Assembly (NCBI GenBank): GCA_000507305.1
Contig: DF241451.1
Location: 1 to 64,000, forward strand
Origin: Breviolum minutum Mf 1.05b.01
Lineage: Eukaryota; Sar; Dinophyceae; Suessiales; Symbiodiniaceae
Length of the DNA stretch: 64,000 nucleotides
Direction: 5' to 3'
The notes beneath the pieces were generated by a model. That model had not been told where the DNA came from and made no database searches. It saw nothing but the letters and a program-made list of their open reading frames with translations. A program made the position numbers and the translations under genes. This document shows, one piece after another, positions 45,032 through 54,797 of this stretch. Position 1 is the first letter of the stretch; each line of letters begins with the position of its first letter.

Positions 45032-45400
45032 TTACATGGCTTGGCTTCTAGCAGGTCTGTGTGTGGCCTCGAGGCTGCAACTCAATTGGTCATTTAGGAG
45101 GTCACACCTAGGAACTGTTGTCGACCATCGAATCGCTTGGACTAGGATGAAAAGCGCTATAACACTATGGTTTTGCAGCTTTGAATTGCAGCAAGGGTGC
45201 TCAGCAGCCCTGACACTTTCTTGGATCGTCTTCCAGGAATAAGCCAAAGCACTGCAGCCAACCTCCAAACAACTGTCCACTACAAGACATTTTTTTGCCA
45301 GGGCATCCAGAGGGTTTGCCCACAATGAGACGCAGTGGCCGAGAAGGTCACTGGAAAATGAACGGCTGCCACTACAAGACATCCATTTGACATCTCTCAA
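45032..45400 (-). CDS. Coding exon or short ORF
   Basis: Open minus frame with FSSDLLGHCVSLWANPLDAL, EVGCSALAYSWKTIQESVRA and HSVIALFILVQAIRWSTTVP, ending TAA. Cys-rich and mildly hydrophobic. Boundaries unknown. Confidence 0.5.
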   Translation of the reverse strand: MRDVKWMSCSGSRSFSSDLLGHCVSLWANPLDALAKKCLVVDSCLEVGCSALAYSWKTIQESVRAAEHPCCNSKLQNHSVIALFILVQAIRWSTTVPRCDLLNDQLSCSLEATHRPARSQAM

Positions 45401-45466
45401 AATTTTGTCTCGTTCATGTCTCGTTCAATCTGAACCGTTCAATCTCCATCATCTTATTTACAGTAA

Positions 45467-46198
45467 CTAGCCTTCAAACAGCCCCGCAGAATACACCCCC
45501 AAAGAACCGAGTAGCAGCAACAAGTTGTCAGCTCGTCTTGTGTCTTGGGGACTCATGCATGTCCACGTTTCCAGCAGGCGCTTCATCTTTGAAAGCTTCC
45601 CCTGTCGGAGCATCATCACTGCTGCCCCAGAGACTGCCCTTGAGATCTCCTCATCACTTCCCCTTGCAGATCCTGCAGATGGACACCTTCGGAAGACTCT
45701 CCGGTAGGCTCGTTCCGCTGCCCCAAAGCGGCCAAGACGCCGCCAGGCATTCGCCAGGCGCAGCTGTGCCACGTGCACGAAGCCAGCCGCGGAGGTCCAA
45801 GCCTCACCTTCAGCGAGGCGGAAGTGCTGGGCGGCGGACTCGTCCTGGCCCAACTTTTGCAGCGCGTCACCCAAGGCACAATGCGCTTGGGGACGGAGGT
45901 TGCTGGGAAGATCGACCAGGCCCAACACTTGTTGCCAGGCAACAGCCGCCTCTTCCCATCGTTGTTCCTCTGACAACTCCAAGGCATCTGTCAAGCTCAC
46001 CCTGCGTTGCAGGCATCTGGCACCACGAAGGAGGCGGGGCTGAAAGTTCTGGAAGGGATGATGAATGTGGAACGCTGGGGCACTCACCAAACCACTCAAA
46101 GGATGTTTACTATTTCGGAGCATCAATTTCTGGAGTCGCCCATGGCTTCTCAGTACAAAGCTCGATTCAACGCTGCACAGGAGACTTGCTGTACTCAT
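45467..46198 (-). CDS. TPR-repeat protein, single open frame
   Basis: 243 codons from ATG (46196-46198) to TAG. Residues 70-200 show helical repeats with TPR spacing: LSEEQRWEEAAVAWQQVLGL, then AHCALGDALQKLGQDESAAQ, then LRLANAWRRLGRFGAAERAY, the last with the usual A/G-x-Y/F and A-x-x-x-Y pattern. The first 60 residues are rich in Ser, His, Arg and Leu with few acids, as in an organelle targeting peptide. Role: protein-protein scaffold; partner unknown. The whole gene appears intron-free, or this is a large terminal exon. Confidence 0.75.
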   Translation of the reverse strand: MSTASLLCSVESSFVLRSHGRLQKLMLRNSKHPLSGLVSAPAFHIHHPFQNFQPRLLRGARCLQRRVSLTDALELSEEQRWEEAAVAWQQVLGLVDLPSNLRPQAHCALGDALQKLGQDESAAQHFRLAEGEAWTSAAGFVHVAQLRLANAWRRLGRFGAAERAYRRVFRRCPSAGSARGSDEEISRAVSGAAVMMLRQGKLSKMKRLLETWTCMSPQDTRRADNLLLLLGSLGVYSAGLFEG

Positions 46199-46209
46199 TT
46201 ACTTTTTGA

Positions 46210-47400
46210 TCTCTTTTGACACTTGTTCACAAAAGCTGTTTGTTGATTGAAGCGGGTGACAGGAGACTTTGTGTGTTCAGAGAAACCTGGGGCTGCGGAA
46301 CAGCCAAAACGGGCCATGAAGCGGACATTGTGCGACTGTGCGATGTGGAATCTGTACAAAATAAAAGTGCTTTGTCCGGAGGAGACACAAGTCAACACGT
46401 GAATTCTCGTTGATCTCAAGCAACCCTCTGTGGGTCATGTAAGAAACAATTGCCCCGGTAAAGTGGGTCGCACCCGTCGCATACTATATCTTTTGGAAGC
46501 ATCAGAGTCTCATCTGGAGCCCCAACTGTCAAGTTGCACGAGGCTGCCATGCTAGATGTTGGATGTTGGATGTTTCTTCGAACATGACAATATGATGACA
46601 ATATGATACAATGGATTTGCACAATATGTGGATTTCTCCGGAAGTTTGCAAATGGCTTTTCCTAAAAGGATCTAAAAGGCGTAGAAGTTTTGAAGTTTGC
46701 TGTAGGATGGGCATTCTTTCTGCTCAGAAAGCTGCTGGATCCTACCGGCCTACATGGGCAACCGCCGCCTAACTTCGGCAGCAGCTGCAAGGTGAGCAAT
46801 GAGCGCCACCAATGTGACTGGAGTTTGTATCAACATCTTGAAGCAACGGATTCTCAACTGCAAAAACACACACAAGACACCCTACAACACAATTGTGAGA
46901 TCCCCTTGCTCCGAAGATCCCAAACAAGTCCAAGATGCCATTCATGCCCAAGTCAAGAGCCATTCAGTTGTAGAGGGGTCCTGGTGGATGGGATGGGGTT
47001 AATTCCCGGTGCTCACCTCACCACAACATCCTACAGCGGCTCGGCTCACCAAACTGCGACCCTGCTGAAGCATTGCAGCAGGGCAACACCCCCGCCTGAA
47101 CGAAGCTGCAAAAAACTGTCATCAACTGCATGTTCCATGGACCATGATGAATCATCTTGTGGGACTTGAGAGACCTTCACCCTCGATGAATGAAATACAG
47201 GCTGCCCCTCTCAACCTTGCCGGAGTGTGCACAGTATGCACCCAAGCTCCGTATCTAGCCTCCCGCCGACGGCGGTATTTACGCAGCAACCTCCGGAACA
47301 AATGGCGATTGAGACATGTTAAAAGCATAAAATTCAGTGGTTCCATCTTGCCCAAAATAAAAGGAACAAAGAGAAAGAGAAGAAAGCAACCTGTCCTGAA
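46210..47400. other. Uncertain coding content
   Basis: A plus exon at about 46700-46791 (RKLLDPTGLHGQPPPNFGSS, ending AAG|GTGAGC) is possible. The minus strand at 46769-46963 is open and hydrophobic (GMNGILDLFGIFGARGSHN). No decision possible. Confidence 0.35.
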
Positions 47401-47404
47401 GCTT

Positions 47405-47869
47405 TTATTCTCTCATAACATAGCAACGCCCTAACACCCGCCTTATCCCAAGAGGTAAAATTGAACCCAGCCCCTTGAGACTCGGGCTCATCTGTTGGGT
47501 GCATCTCTGCTCAAGGTGAAACCTGGCAAAATCAGCCATCGGCATACTAAAGATTTTGGAGGGCAAAAGCCAAAAAACTCCGAAGAACCTTCCCACAAAA
47601 GCGGCAAGAGCATTGAAGCTGCACTGAGGTTCCCCTACATGCCCGATCTCCGAAACCCGGGACAGTGCCGCCTCGAAAAAGCCTGGATCATCAGAGGATT
47701 CTCTGGTCTTCTCCGACAACCTGCAAGAGTTCTGAATGAAGGCAGGTGGGCGGCATGTGTTGCAACATCTCCAGGAACATCTGGGGCCCCTGCACGGGCT
47801 GAAGATCCTCAGCATGACTCATGACTTGCTTCATTTCAAGGATGGAACGGGACACAGGCAGCTGTGAAC
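47405..47869 (-). CDS. Two exons, probable 34-nt GC-AG intron
   Basis: Exon 47755-47869 (TCTCAG|GT; LPVSRSILEMKQVMSHAEDL, GPQMFLEMLQH) and terminal exon 47405-47720 (SEKTRESSDDPGFFEAALSR, NALAAFVGRFFGVFWLLPSK, GSILPLGIRRVLGRCYVMRE, TAA). The join CACAT|GCCGCC to TTGCAG|G completes an ATG codon across 34 nt that is pyrimidine-rich before CAG. The second exon has one membrane-like stretch. Family unknown. Confidence 0.7.
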
Positions 47870-48359
47870 CTGAGAACCTCTGCTCACAGTTCAGTTGCTG
47901 ACTATTGGGGACTACCAGGTATCTTTCTGTCCGTCCATTCACCCATCCATCTATGTCTGTCCGCACCGATGCATCCTCAAGCCGTGCATATTGCTATCTT
48001 GTCCAAATAGATGCTCTTAGTTGGGACGCTCAGGCTCTGACCCAGTCACCAGTCAGCTTGTGTGGAGTCTTCCTTTCTTCCTTCAGTCATGCTGAGGACC
48101 GGAGCACGTTTTCTGAGCCATTCTGCACTGTCCCACGGCTCTTTGTGAAAGCTAGTTTCAGCTCATTCTCATGCGTTCAACTAGGCTGAAGCTCCGCTCC
48201 CAACCCAGCCCAGTCCAAAAGAGAGATCTGCTGCACCAAAGTGGTACCAACCTCTCGGCTCAGGCAGAGCCATGAGAGGAACTTTGACAGTTTATGAGCA
48301 ACAAGCCACCAGGGCTTCCTGACCCTGCGCATGAGCGGTGCACACACACTCAATATATT

Positions 48360-48475
48360 TACTACATATACTTCTATGCATATTTTAGGAAAAAACATAT
48401 ATATATATATATATGCCCGTGTGTGCATGTTCTTGTTTACAATATATCTATATATACACACACATTACACAAAAT
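48360..48475. repeat. TA and CA microsatellites
   Basis: A TA run at about 48398-48413 and ACACAC near 48457-48463, in AT-rich DNA. Confidence 0.8.
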
Positions 48476-48583
48476 TGATGATCTACACACAAACAACGTC
48501 AATATCGTGCGCATCGTGTCAATCATCCTGCTGCACGATGAAGGACTTGTTCCAGGAACGGGCGCATTATCTCTCCACAGATC

Positions 48584-48652
48584 GATATAGATAGATAGAT
48601 CTAGATAGATAGATAGATAGATAGATAGATTGATAGATAGATAGACAGACTG
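48584..48652. repeat. (GATA)n microsatellite
   Basis: About 15 copies of GATA with a few interruptions, downstream of the small lipid-anchored gene. Confidence 0.95.
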
Positions 48653-48775
48653 GTAGATGTTGGTTAGAATCTTCGGCAGCCAAGCTCGCGCCTGTCCCTG
48701 GCTGCTCCTGAGCCTGTGGCAAAAGCCCCGATCATCCCAACTTCTGATGTGTAGGATAAGCTGATGCTCAATGAC

Positions 48776-49080
48776 TCATGAGACCAAGAGCAAAAGAAAG
48801 AGCCACGAAGCCTCTTCCCCTTTCCAATGCCAAGGGCCAGGCTGTATGATGGAGGCTTCATCTGTTGCGACGATGTCATCACGATCTTCGTCTTCGGTGC
48901 CTCAAGAAAAGTGGAGGATTTAAAATACTTTCGGGACAAAACGAAGAACCCGAAATGAAGTTTCCGGAAAAACCCGGCAAAACGATAGACATATGCAAGG
49001 CATAGCACAACACTGGTTGTCAAGCCTTGCACAGGTCCGCCCTCCGTTGGGCCGCAGCATTTGGGATGACATTGCCCCAT
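48776..49080 (-). CDS. Small protein with N-myristoylation/palmitoylation start
   Basis: ATG at 49078-49080. Exon 1 (49026-49080) encodes MGQCHPKCCGPTEGGPVQ and ends CAAG|GCTTGA. Exon 2 (48776-48900) starts CTTGAG|GC, completing a GGC codon, and reads TEDEDRDDIVATDEASIIQP, then PWHWKGEEASW and a Leu-rich end, TGA: 59 residues. This is a GC-AG intron of 125 nt. Gly2 with nearby Cys4, Cys8 and Cys9 is the classic signal for N-myristoylation plus S-acylation, placing the protein on a membrane. The acidic body has no known domain. A further GC donor in exon 2 (GAG|GCTTCG) could extend the protein. Reading straight through exon 1 gives an alternative 138-residue frame. Confidence 0.65.
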
Positions 49081-49295
49081 GACAAGGCTGGCCGTCCCCG
49101 CAGAGTCTTTAGTCTTGATTTGGTTAATTGCTGGAGTTGAGTGCCATTAAGGGGTCTTGAGGGTCTTTGCATACATCAGGGTCCTGCAGCACAAAACTTA
49201 ACTTGCTCAAATGACACTCTGGATGCACAAACAACACCGTTCTGAGAGGCAGACATGTTCAGAGCAGCCAACTCGATGTACTTATATTATAGATT

Positions 49296-49310
49296 TATAT
49301 TTTTTTTTAT

Positions 49311-49343
<33 letters not shown>

Positions 49344-49400
49344 GTGCATGTGATATACAGTATATGGTCTGTGTGTGCGTGATGTGTGTGTGTGTGTGAA
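49296..49400. repeat. TA and TG microsatellites
   Basis: TA runs at 49310-49342 and a TG run at 49384-49398. Confidence 0.9.
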
Positions 49401-49499
49401 TCCAAGTGTGTGACTCCCTCTCTAACAGGACAAACTCACCACTGTGTGAAACAGCCCTTTCACAAGGCTTGAGCGTGCAAAAGCGTTGCATGTCCTTCC

Positions 49500-49750
49500 C
49501 TGCACGTTTGCATGTGGATTGAAATGCAGCCACTTTGATTTTGATGAACAGCTAGCTTTTGCTCAAAAGCCGCTCACAATCTCAATTAATCTCAACTATA
49601 TAGATTCCTGGAAGGCACAGTGGCAAAAAGTCACTGCTGCACTCGTCAAAGCAAACATGTTGTGGATGTACCGTGAGAAAGGTGACCCGCTTGCCATTGA
49701 GTATCTGGAGGCACCCGCACTTTTGACCCCGCAACTTCTAAGAAGGCAAG
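49500..49750 (+). CDS. Plus-strand coding exon
   Basis: The frame reads HFDFDEQLAFAQKPLTISIN, then DSWKAQWQKVTAALVKANML and EYLEAPALLTPQLLRRQ before CAA|GTCTAG. Very protein-like; helical second half. The 5' limit may be an internal acceptor such as CTATATAG. Confidence 0.65.
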
Positions 49751-49863
49751 TCTAGCTCAGGAGAACCGGGGCAATGAACAAAAAGAATGAGACTGACTTT
49801 TTTGCAATGCACTGATGGCCTTTAGTTGCATATATACGTGCCAGTGTCACCTAAGCTTGCGCA

Positions 49864-50277
49864 ATGCAAGTGTACATTCAATGCATTGCTGTCATGACAA
49901 TGTACTCTGAGCATTCCACACCCCAGTTTTGCGTCGTGCTTTCCACGACGATGCAAATGCCCCGCGCTTTGGTCCCCTTTTGTGCCATTTTCAGGCGGCC
50001 CCTCACGGCTTGGCCGTCAGAGCTGCAACACACCATGAAGGGTCTGACTGGACAGCAACATCCATGCATTGAATGCAAGGATTCAAACAGTAGTCCTGTG
50101 TTGTCATTACTAGTGGAAAACAGGAGGCCAAACTGGGGGATTGCACTCTACTTACTACTTGTAGGCGTCCGCTGCCTTCCAAAGGTGTGCGCACAAAACA
50201 TGTTCGACACTTTCGTGTGGATATTCTCTATTGGCAAATTGTCGCTCGCAAGGTTGCTTTTTGAAGGGAGCAGGTGA
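49864..50277 (+). CDS. Possible plus-strand exon with membrane segment
   Basis: A 137-codon plus frame: TPQFCVVLSTTMQMPRALVP, GQQHPCIECKDSNSSPVLSL, then NWGIALYLLLVGVRCLPKVC and TGA. It could be the 3' end of the gene with the exon at 49.5 kb. The minus strand is open over part of it. Confidence 0.45.
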   Translation: MQVYIQCIAVMTMYSEHSTPQFCVVLSTTMQMPRALVPFCAIFRRPLTAWPSELQHTMKGLTGQQHPCIECKDSNSSPVLSLLVENRRPNWGIALYLLLVGVRCLPKVCAQNMFDTFVWIFSIGKLSLARLLFEGSR

Positions 50278-50498
50278 TCTGTTCTTAGCCTCTGTCGACT
50301 GCCATCTGCCAAGACTGGAATGAAATCAGTGGGACTTGATAATTAAGCAGCAGATTCACCGCCGAAAATTAAATTGGTCCGGCGGTCCATCAAAAATAAA
50401 ATGAGACACCACTGCACTTCTGTGCAGCAAGATCTCTACCGCAAGGGATGTTCACCGAATGGAGTTTATGCTTCCAACTTCCTTCTCCGGATCCATAC

Positions 50499-50794
50499 CT
50501 GAACAGAGAACACGCAGGGCCTCACAAAGCTTCTCCTGTCTTGTGAACAACTGCATCCGTCCAGAAGATTCTAGGCGAAAAGCAAAAGGATCGTTATTAT
50601 CATCTTGGAAAATCTTGGAAAGAATGCGCGTCTACGGGGAAGGGGGGTGGTTCGGAGCTTTGATTATCGCAGCGGCCAGCCGAACACTCCACCAAGACAC
50701 GGAAAAGGCGCAGGTGCTCGGCCACGGAACCACGGCGCATCAGCTTTGGTTTTGACTTAGCCCGTGGGGTACGAGTCTGGTGCACCTGCAGCAA
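50499..50794 (-). CDS. Two exons of an unknown protein
   Basis: The upstream exon (about 50680-50794) reads RTPRAKSKPKLMRRGSVAEH then LRLFRVLVECSAGRC. The downstream exon (about 50499-50605) reads DDNNDPFAFRLESSGRMQLF then TRQEKLCEALRVLCS and ends TTCAG|GTATGG. The donor of the first may be GC|GATAAT (GA-type), unproven. RRGSV resembles a basophilic-kinase site. Confidence 0.65.
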
Positions 50795-51032
50795 TGTCCG
50801 ATTGCCATCATTCTACGGTTTACGGCACCGGCTTTTCTCAAGCTTTGATTGAATTGTCCTTGGAGGCTTCATTGAACCTGCTGCTTGCACATTTAAAACC
50901 AAACAAACAGTATCAGCATGTAAAATTACAAGCAGAGGTAAGAATTTTAAACATGCACCTTCTCACAGCCTTCGCCCCGACCTGGACGTGTGCCCCAAAT
51001 TGCTCCAATCATGTTTCAGCTTTTACTGCTAC

Positions 51033-51400
51033 AGGGGAACGCTCCTGGAAGTTCCCAAAGGCCTCTTCCATGATGCGGAGAATGTCTGTGAGCTTGTTGT
51101 GCAAGTGCATCAGGTCCTCACTCGGTATGTATGGGCTGGCAGGACAAAGATTTGGAAAAAATGAACAGAAAACACAGCTATATTGTCAGTATTCTCTGCT
51201 ACCCTCAACTCATTGAAGTTGATCAAGAAACCCAAGGTTGTCCAGGTCAAAGACATGTGTGAGGCCGTACTCTTCTTTGGCATCTCACTGATCATTTTGC
51301 CAAGCTTCAGCTTGCATAGCAACTTGGTCAATCGCTCTGGCGGGTCCTCCCAGTGGATTGACTTCGGCAGCGTGCCAGAGACCACAACCCTGGATGGTTG
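51033..51400 (-). CDS. Exons of an unknown protein
   Basis: Exon 51033-51116, exactly 28 codons between GTGAG|GAC and CCT|GTAGCAG, reads DLMHLHNKLTDILRIMEEAF then GNFQERSP. Upstream at 51270-51400 the frame reads GTLPKSIHWEDPPERLTKLL. At 51205-51270 a second frame reads KEEYGLTHVFDLDNLGFLDQ. The last two switch frame over a 17- or 32-nt GC...AG stretch. Helical and acidic; no domain named. Confidence 0.65.
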
Positions 51401-51419
51401 TCAGCCCTTGGCTGTTTAA

Positions 51420-52370
51420 TTTGAAGGTTCCATAAGTAGCAATTTAACACTTGTTGGCTACCCTCAATTAGAGAGCCACATGATTCTATAATCATAATCT
51501 GAGGGTGGCAATACTACTACGTTTGAACATGTATTCTTCGTGGTTCCCACTTCCCAACATCCACATGTCCTTTGCATCTAAGGATTCCATCAATGAACCT
51601 CACAGTCAGCTTGCTTCACGCAGCTCTCTCTCTCTCTCTTTCTCTCTTGTCCTTGCCAAATGCCACTTGTCATCCTACACGAAATCGCGTACAAAGCCAT
51701 AAGTTCATGAGGCATTACAGTTTAAGCCTACAAGCACTGTCCAACCTGAATCCTGGAGAGTATTCGATCAAGATTTGCAATCGCTGCTTCAGGCAAGGTG
51801 CTCTTCCAGTGTCACCTCGCCATCACCATTGTCCTTGGTGAAGGTTCTTCCTGACTTGAATTTGGGGATATTTGGGGTTCCATTTCTAGCTCCACACCCC
51901 GACAGGTTGCGATCGCCAAGTGGCTAAGATGTGAAATAAAGCAGCACCTTCGTGAACGTCCACCTCCAGCGTCTGAAAGTAAGCCTTGACCTGCCAGGGC
52001 AGTAACTCCGGGCGAGGCAACACATCTCGAATCGAAGGAAACGTAGAAACTGATCTCGAGAGTCTCTAGACTCTAGACAGGGCAAACAGTCCACAGTGCT
52101 GATACTTGTTAAAGCTCATCACTTCCAAGACAAAATGGCCACAGCTCAAGCATCTAGTCCAGCCTCAGGTATCTGGAGGGTTTCCGACATCCTCTCTTTC
52201 GTAATCATACCTCACGACCGTTTCTGAAAAAGTACTATCTCTGTGGGCGTTCAAATAAAGTGTCGTGACACTACAAACCTCCGCAGCTGAAAGCTTGCAA
52301 AGAAGTCCCTAAGTCTAGAGCATGTTCGCATGATATCACATGACTTTGAACATCAGCCACTGGGCCGCAG
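51420..52370. other. No supported gene
   Basis: Contains a short TC run near 51627-51645 and a near-palindromic AGTCTCTAGACTCTAGAC at about 52061-52078. No convincing exons. Confidence 0.45.
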
Positions 52371-52378
52371 TGTTAGAC

Positions 52379-52517
52379 CTTGAAACGGCGAACCAAGTGG
52401 CCGTTTCCAGTTTCATCGATAGCACGGAACATGGCCTCCAATTTCTTGACCTCGGCTGTCAGCTCAAGCATTCACCAAGAACTGGAGATGTGCGCGGCAC
52501 TGTGCCTTGGAGAGTTC
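52379..52517 (-). CDS. EF-hand-containing coding exon(s)
   Basis: After GTCTGCAG the minus frame reads ELSKAQCRAHLQFL. After a 13-nt break the next frame reads LTAEVKKLEAMFRAIDETGN then GHLVRRFK, and meets AAG|GTCTAA. The segment AMFRAIDETGNGHL has the form of an EF-hand: incoming helix with Phe, Asp at loop position 1, Thr at 3, Asn at 5, Gly at 6 and Leu at 8. It matches calmodulin/CDPK-type EF-hands, with Thr replacing the usual Asp/Asn at position 3. The remainder of the protein is not seen. The frame change is either a one-base indel or an ultrashort GTGAATGCTTGAG intron. Confidence 0.6.
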
Positions 52518-52659
52518 CTGCAGACAACTTATTCATTGATTTCATTCCTACAGCTACAAACCACGCAGAAAGCTCAATTGGCTCCTTTTTCAAAGCCCTA
52601 CAACTGTCCGTTCAGGTTCCCTTGCGCTTCAAGATCCCCGTGTGGTGCCACCAGGGGGG

Positions 52660-53220
52660 GTAGGAGCCCTGCCAAAATAAAAATAAACATAACCATGGCC
52701 AACCCCCCCGTAACACCAGCTCACTATAAAAATCATGGTGCCTGACCCCTTTCTTCCAAGAATTTCCACAAATAAATTTGTGAAATAAAACAAAGTGAAG
52801 CCGACCCCCGACTTTCAAATATAATCCAAGGCCCTCAGCCTCCTTCAAAACTTACAAGACTTTCAAAAAAGGAAACCTATGAAAAATGCTACTATGTACA
52901 TACCTAACAATATACAAACATGCCATTTATAAAAAATATACTTTTAAATTGAAAATCAAGTATTCAATCCTTAAATGTTGGTTTTATAAACCCCATGCCT
53001 TAAAATAAAATCTAAGGACCCCAAGGTCCAACATCTTCAAACATGCTCATTCCCTGGCATCACTGGGCTCCAAATAAAGTGGGATCTCATGTTCAAGGTG
53101 CCAACCCCTTTTTACACCAAGAGTCCTACTATGCTAGGATACATGAGATAAAAATAAAATAAAATAACTAGTCGAGAACAATTTCATTTGGGGGCCTAGC
53201 CCCCCCAATTTCAGTGACTA
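52660..53220. other. AT-rich, non-coding
   Basis: Runs of AAATA and C-rich patches; no coding structure. Confidence 0.6.
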
Positions 53221-53237
53221 GCATGGCACGGGGATCT

Positions 53238-54542
53238 TCAAGGTTTCAGCTTCCGACGTTTCAACTGCTCATCTTCTCCTGGCAAGGCATCCTTAGAGGC
53301 CAAAGCCTCCAAGAGGCCAACATACACATCGATACCTGCCAGGAAGACATCAACGGCAAGATATTCATTGTGCTCATGCAACAGGATTGGCGAGTTCTTC
53401 ATGGGGGAGAAGCCGAGCGCAGGGATCTCCAACTCTCTGAGGAACCGCGAGTCCGTGGCGGCCGGAAAGACTTCCGGTTCGACCTTGTGGTTCATGGAGG
53501 CCATAGCATCTCGGAAGGCCACCCACCAAGGATTGGATTCATCTGTGGCAGTCACGAAATGTTCCTGTAGAGGTCGTGTCCAAGGTGCGAACTGCCAGGT
53601 GATGCCTTCGTCCTCGCACCACTTGTCCAACAAAGCTTGAAAATCCTTCGGTGCCAGGTGTGGTGTGATCCGCACATCAAATCCAGCTTCCGCCTCTGTT
53701 GGGATCACATTCAAGCAAAACGTCTTGCCATTGTCATTTGACACACCAGTTCGTAGCATCGTCAAATTCAGAGTCGTCACATCACCAAGTTTTTTGGCGG
53801 TACCATGTTTGCATCCATTCTGGTCATGCCCCAGTAAGTCCTCTTGTGCCCGCCTGAAAGCTAGAGCACGCTCAGCCACACGAAGTAATTTCTGTGGCGC
53901 AGTCTCTTTGATGAAGCGAGATCCGTGACCTGTAGGGCCTGTTGCACGGACAAGAATCCACCATGGAGTGCGCTCTCCATAGAAAACTGTGAAGGCATCG
54001 CCTGGGTTGGCCAAACCTTCATCCAAGGCAAGGCCAATAGTCCCCAGGGCAGCAAACTCTGGAGCTTGCAACAGTTTTCCCATACCATCCACTCCTCCAA
54101 TCTCTTCATCTGGCACAAAACTCAAATGGATCGTACGCTGGGGCGTGAAGCCCTTCAATCTCAGCCGATCGATTGCAAGAAGATACTGAACGCACACGGA
54201 CTTCATGTCTTGAGTCCCACGACCATAAATCTTTCCATCCACAATTTCAGCAGACCAAGGGTCCACGTTCCAGAATTCTTCCATGGCTGGAACCACATCG
54301 TAATGGGAGTTTAGGAGCAAAGCAGGCAACTTGGGATTCCTGCCACTCCAGGAGGCCAACAACACCGGTTTGCCCTTCACCGGCTCCACCTGCTGCGTTT
54401 TCAGACCCACTTTGTGGCACAAACGCTCCAACCAAGCGACAGCCTGAGCATAGGATCCGCCAGGCCCTTCACCACTGACACTTCGGATGCGCAGAAAATC
54501 GCGAAAAGTCTCTACATCTGCATTGAAGCCGTTGGAACCCAT
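53238..54542 (-). CDS. ACY1: Aminoacylase-1-type M20 metallopeptidase
   Basis: 434 codons from the ATG at 54540-54542 to TGA, no intron; human ACY1 is about 408 residues. It hydrolyses N-acyl-L-amino acids (N-acetyl amino acids) to free amino acid and carboxylate in the cytosol, a step in recycling N-acetylated protein ends. All family landmarks are present, numbered from this ATG: NSHYDVVP with zinc ligand His80 and Asp82; GRGTQDMKS with bridging Asp112; VPDEEIGG with catalytic Glu146 and ligand Glu147; LALDEGLANPGDAFTVFYGE with ligand Glu175; TGHGSRF with His206 of the dimerisation lid; and LLHEHNEYL with ligand His389. The domain order (catalytic, lid, catalytic) and AATDSRFLRELEIPALGFSP agree with ACY1 rather than bacterial ArgE/DapE. 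A Lys/Arg-rich end (LKRRKLKP) is extra. The absence of introns contrasts with its neighbours. Confidence 0.95.
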   Translation of the reverse strand: MGSNGFNADVETFRDFLRIRSVSGEGPGGSYAQAVAWLERLCHKVGLKTQQVEPVKGKPVLLASWSGRNPKLPALLLNSHYDVVPAMEEFWNVDPWSAEIVDGKIYGRGTQDMKSVCVQYLLAIDRLRLKGFTPQRTIHLSFVPDEEIGGVDGMGKLLQAPEFAALGTIGLALDEGLANPGDAFTVFYGERTPWWILVRATGPTGHGSRFIKETAPQKLLRVAERALAFRRAQEDLLGHDQNGCKHGTAKKLGDVTTLNLTMLRTGVSNDNGKTFCLNVIPTEAEAGFDVRITPHLAPKDFQALLDKWCEDEGITWQFAPWTRPLQEHFVTATDESNPWWVAFRDAMASMNHKVEPEVFPAATDSRFLRELEIPALGFSPMKNSPILLHEHNEYLAVDVFLAGIDVYVGLLEALASKDALPGEDEQLKRRKLKP

Positions 54543-54760
54543 GCAAGGCACTAATTTTCAGCCCGTGTTTTCCACACCGACTAACCGCACAAGGGTCCAG
54601 GTCCACGACTGATTTGTTTGTGCCTTTCCGTGCAATTTGGGCCAGGTATGGCCGGTTCATGAAAAAAACACTAGTCAACATTACGTAAAATAAGTTGACA
54701 TGAAGCCGGTGGAAACTTGTCCCTCACTCTTCGTGAAAAATGCCCATTGCAAAAGGGCCA

Positions 54761-54763
<3 letters not shown>

Positions 54764-54797
<34 letters not shown>
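54764..54797. repeat. (CA)n microsatellite
   Basis: An uninterrupted CA run; it opens a His-Thr repeat in a meaningless plus frame of 152 codons. Confidence 0.95.

Noticed and set aside
46690-47169. 159-codon plus-strand frame as one gene
   Set aside because: Only the first 90 bases look coding; a GTGAGC donor follows and the rest is Ser/Pro/His-rich noise.
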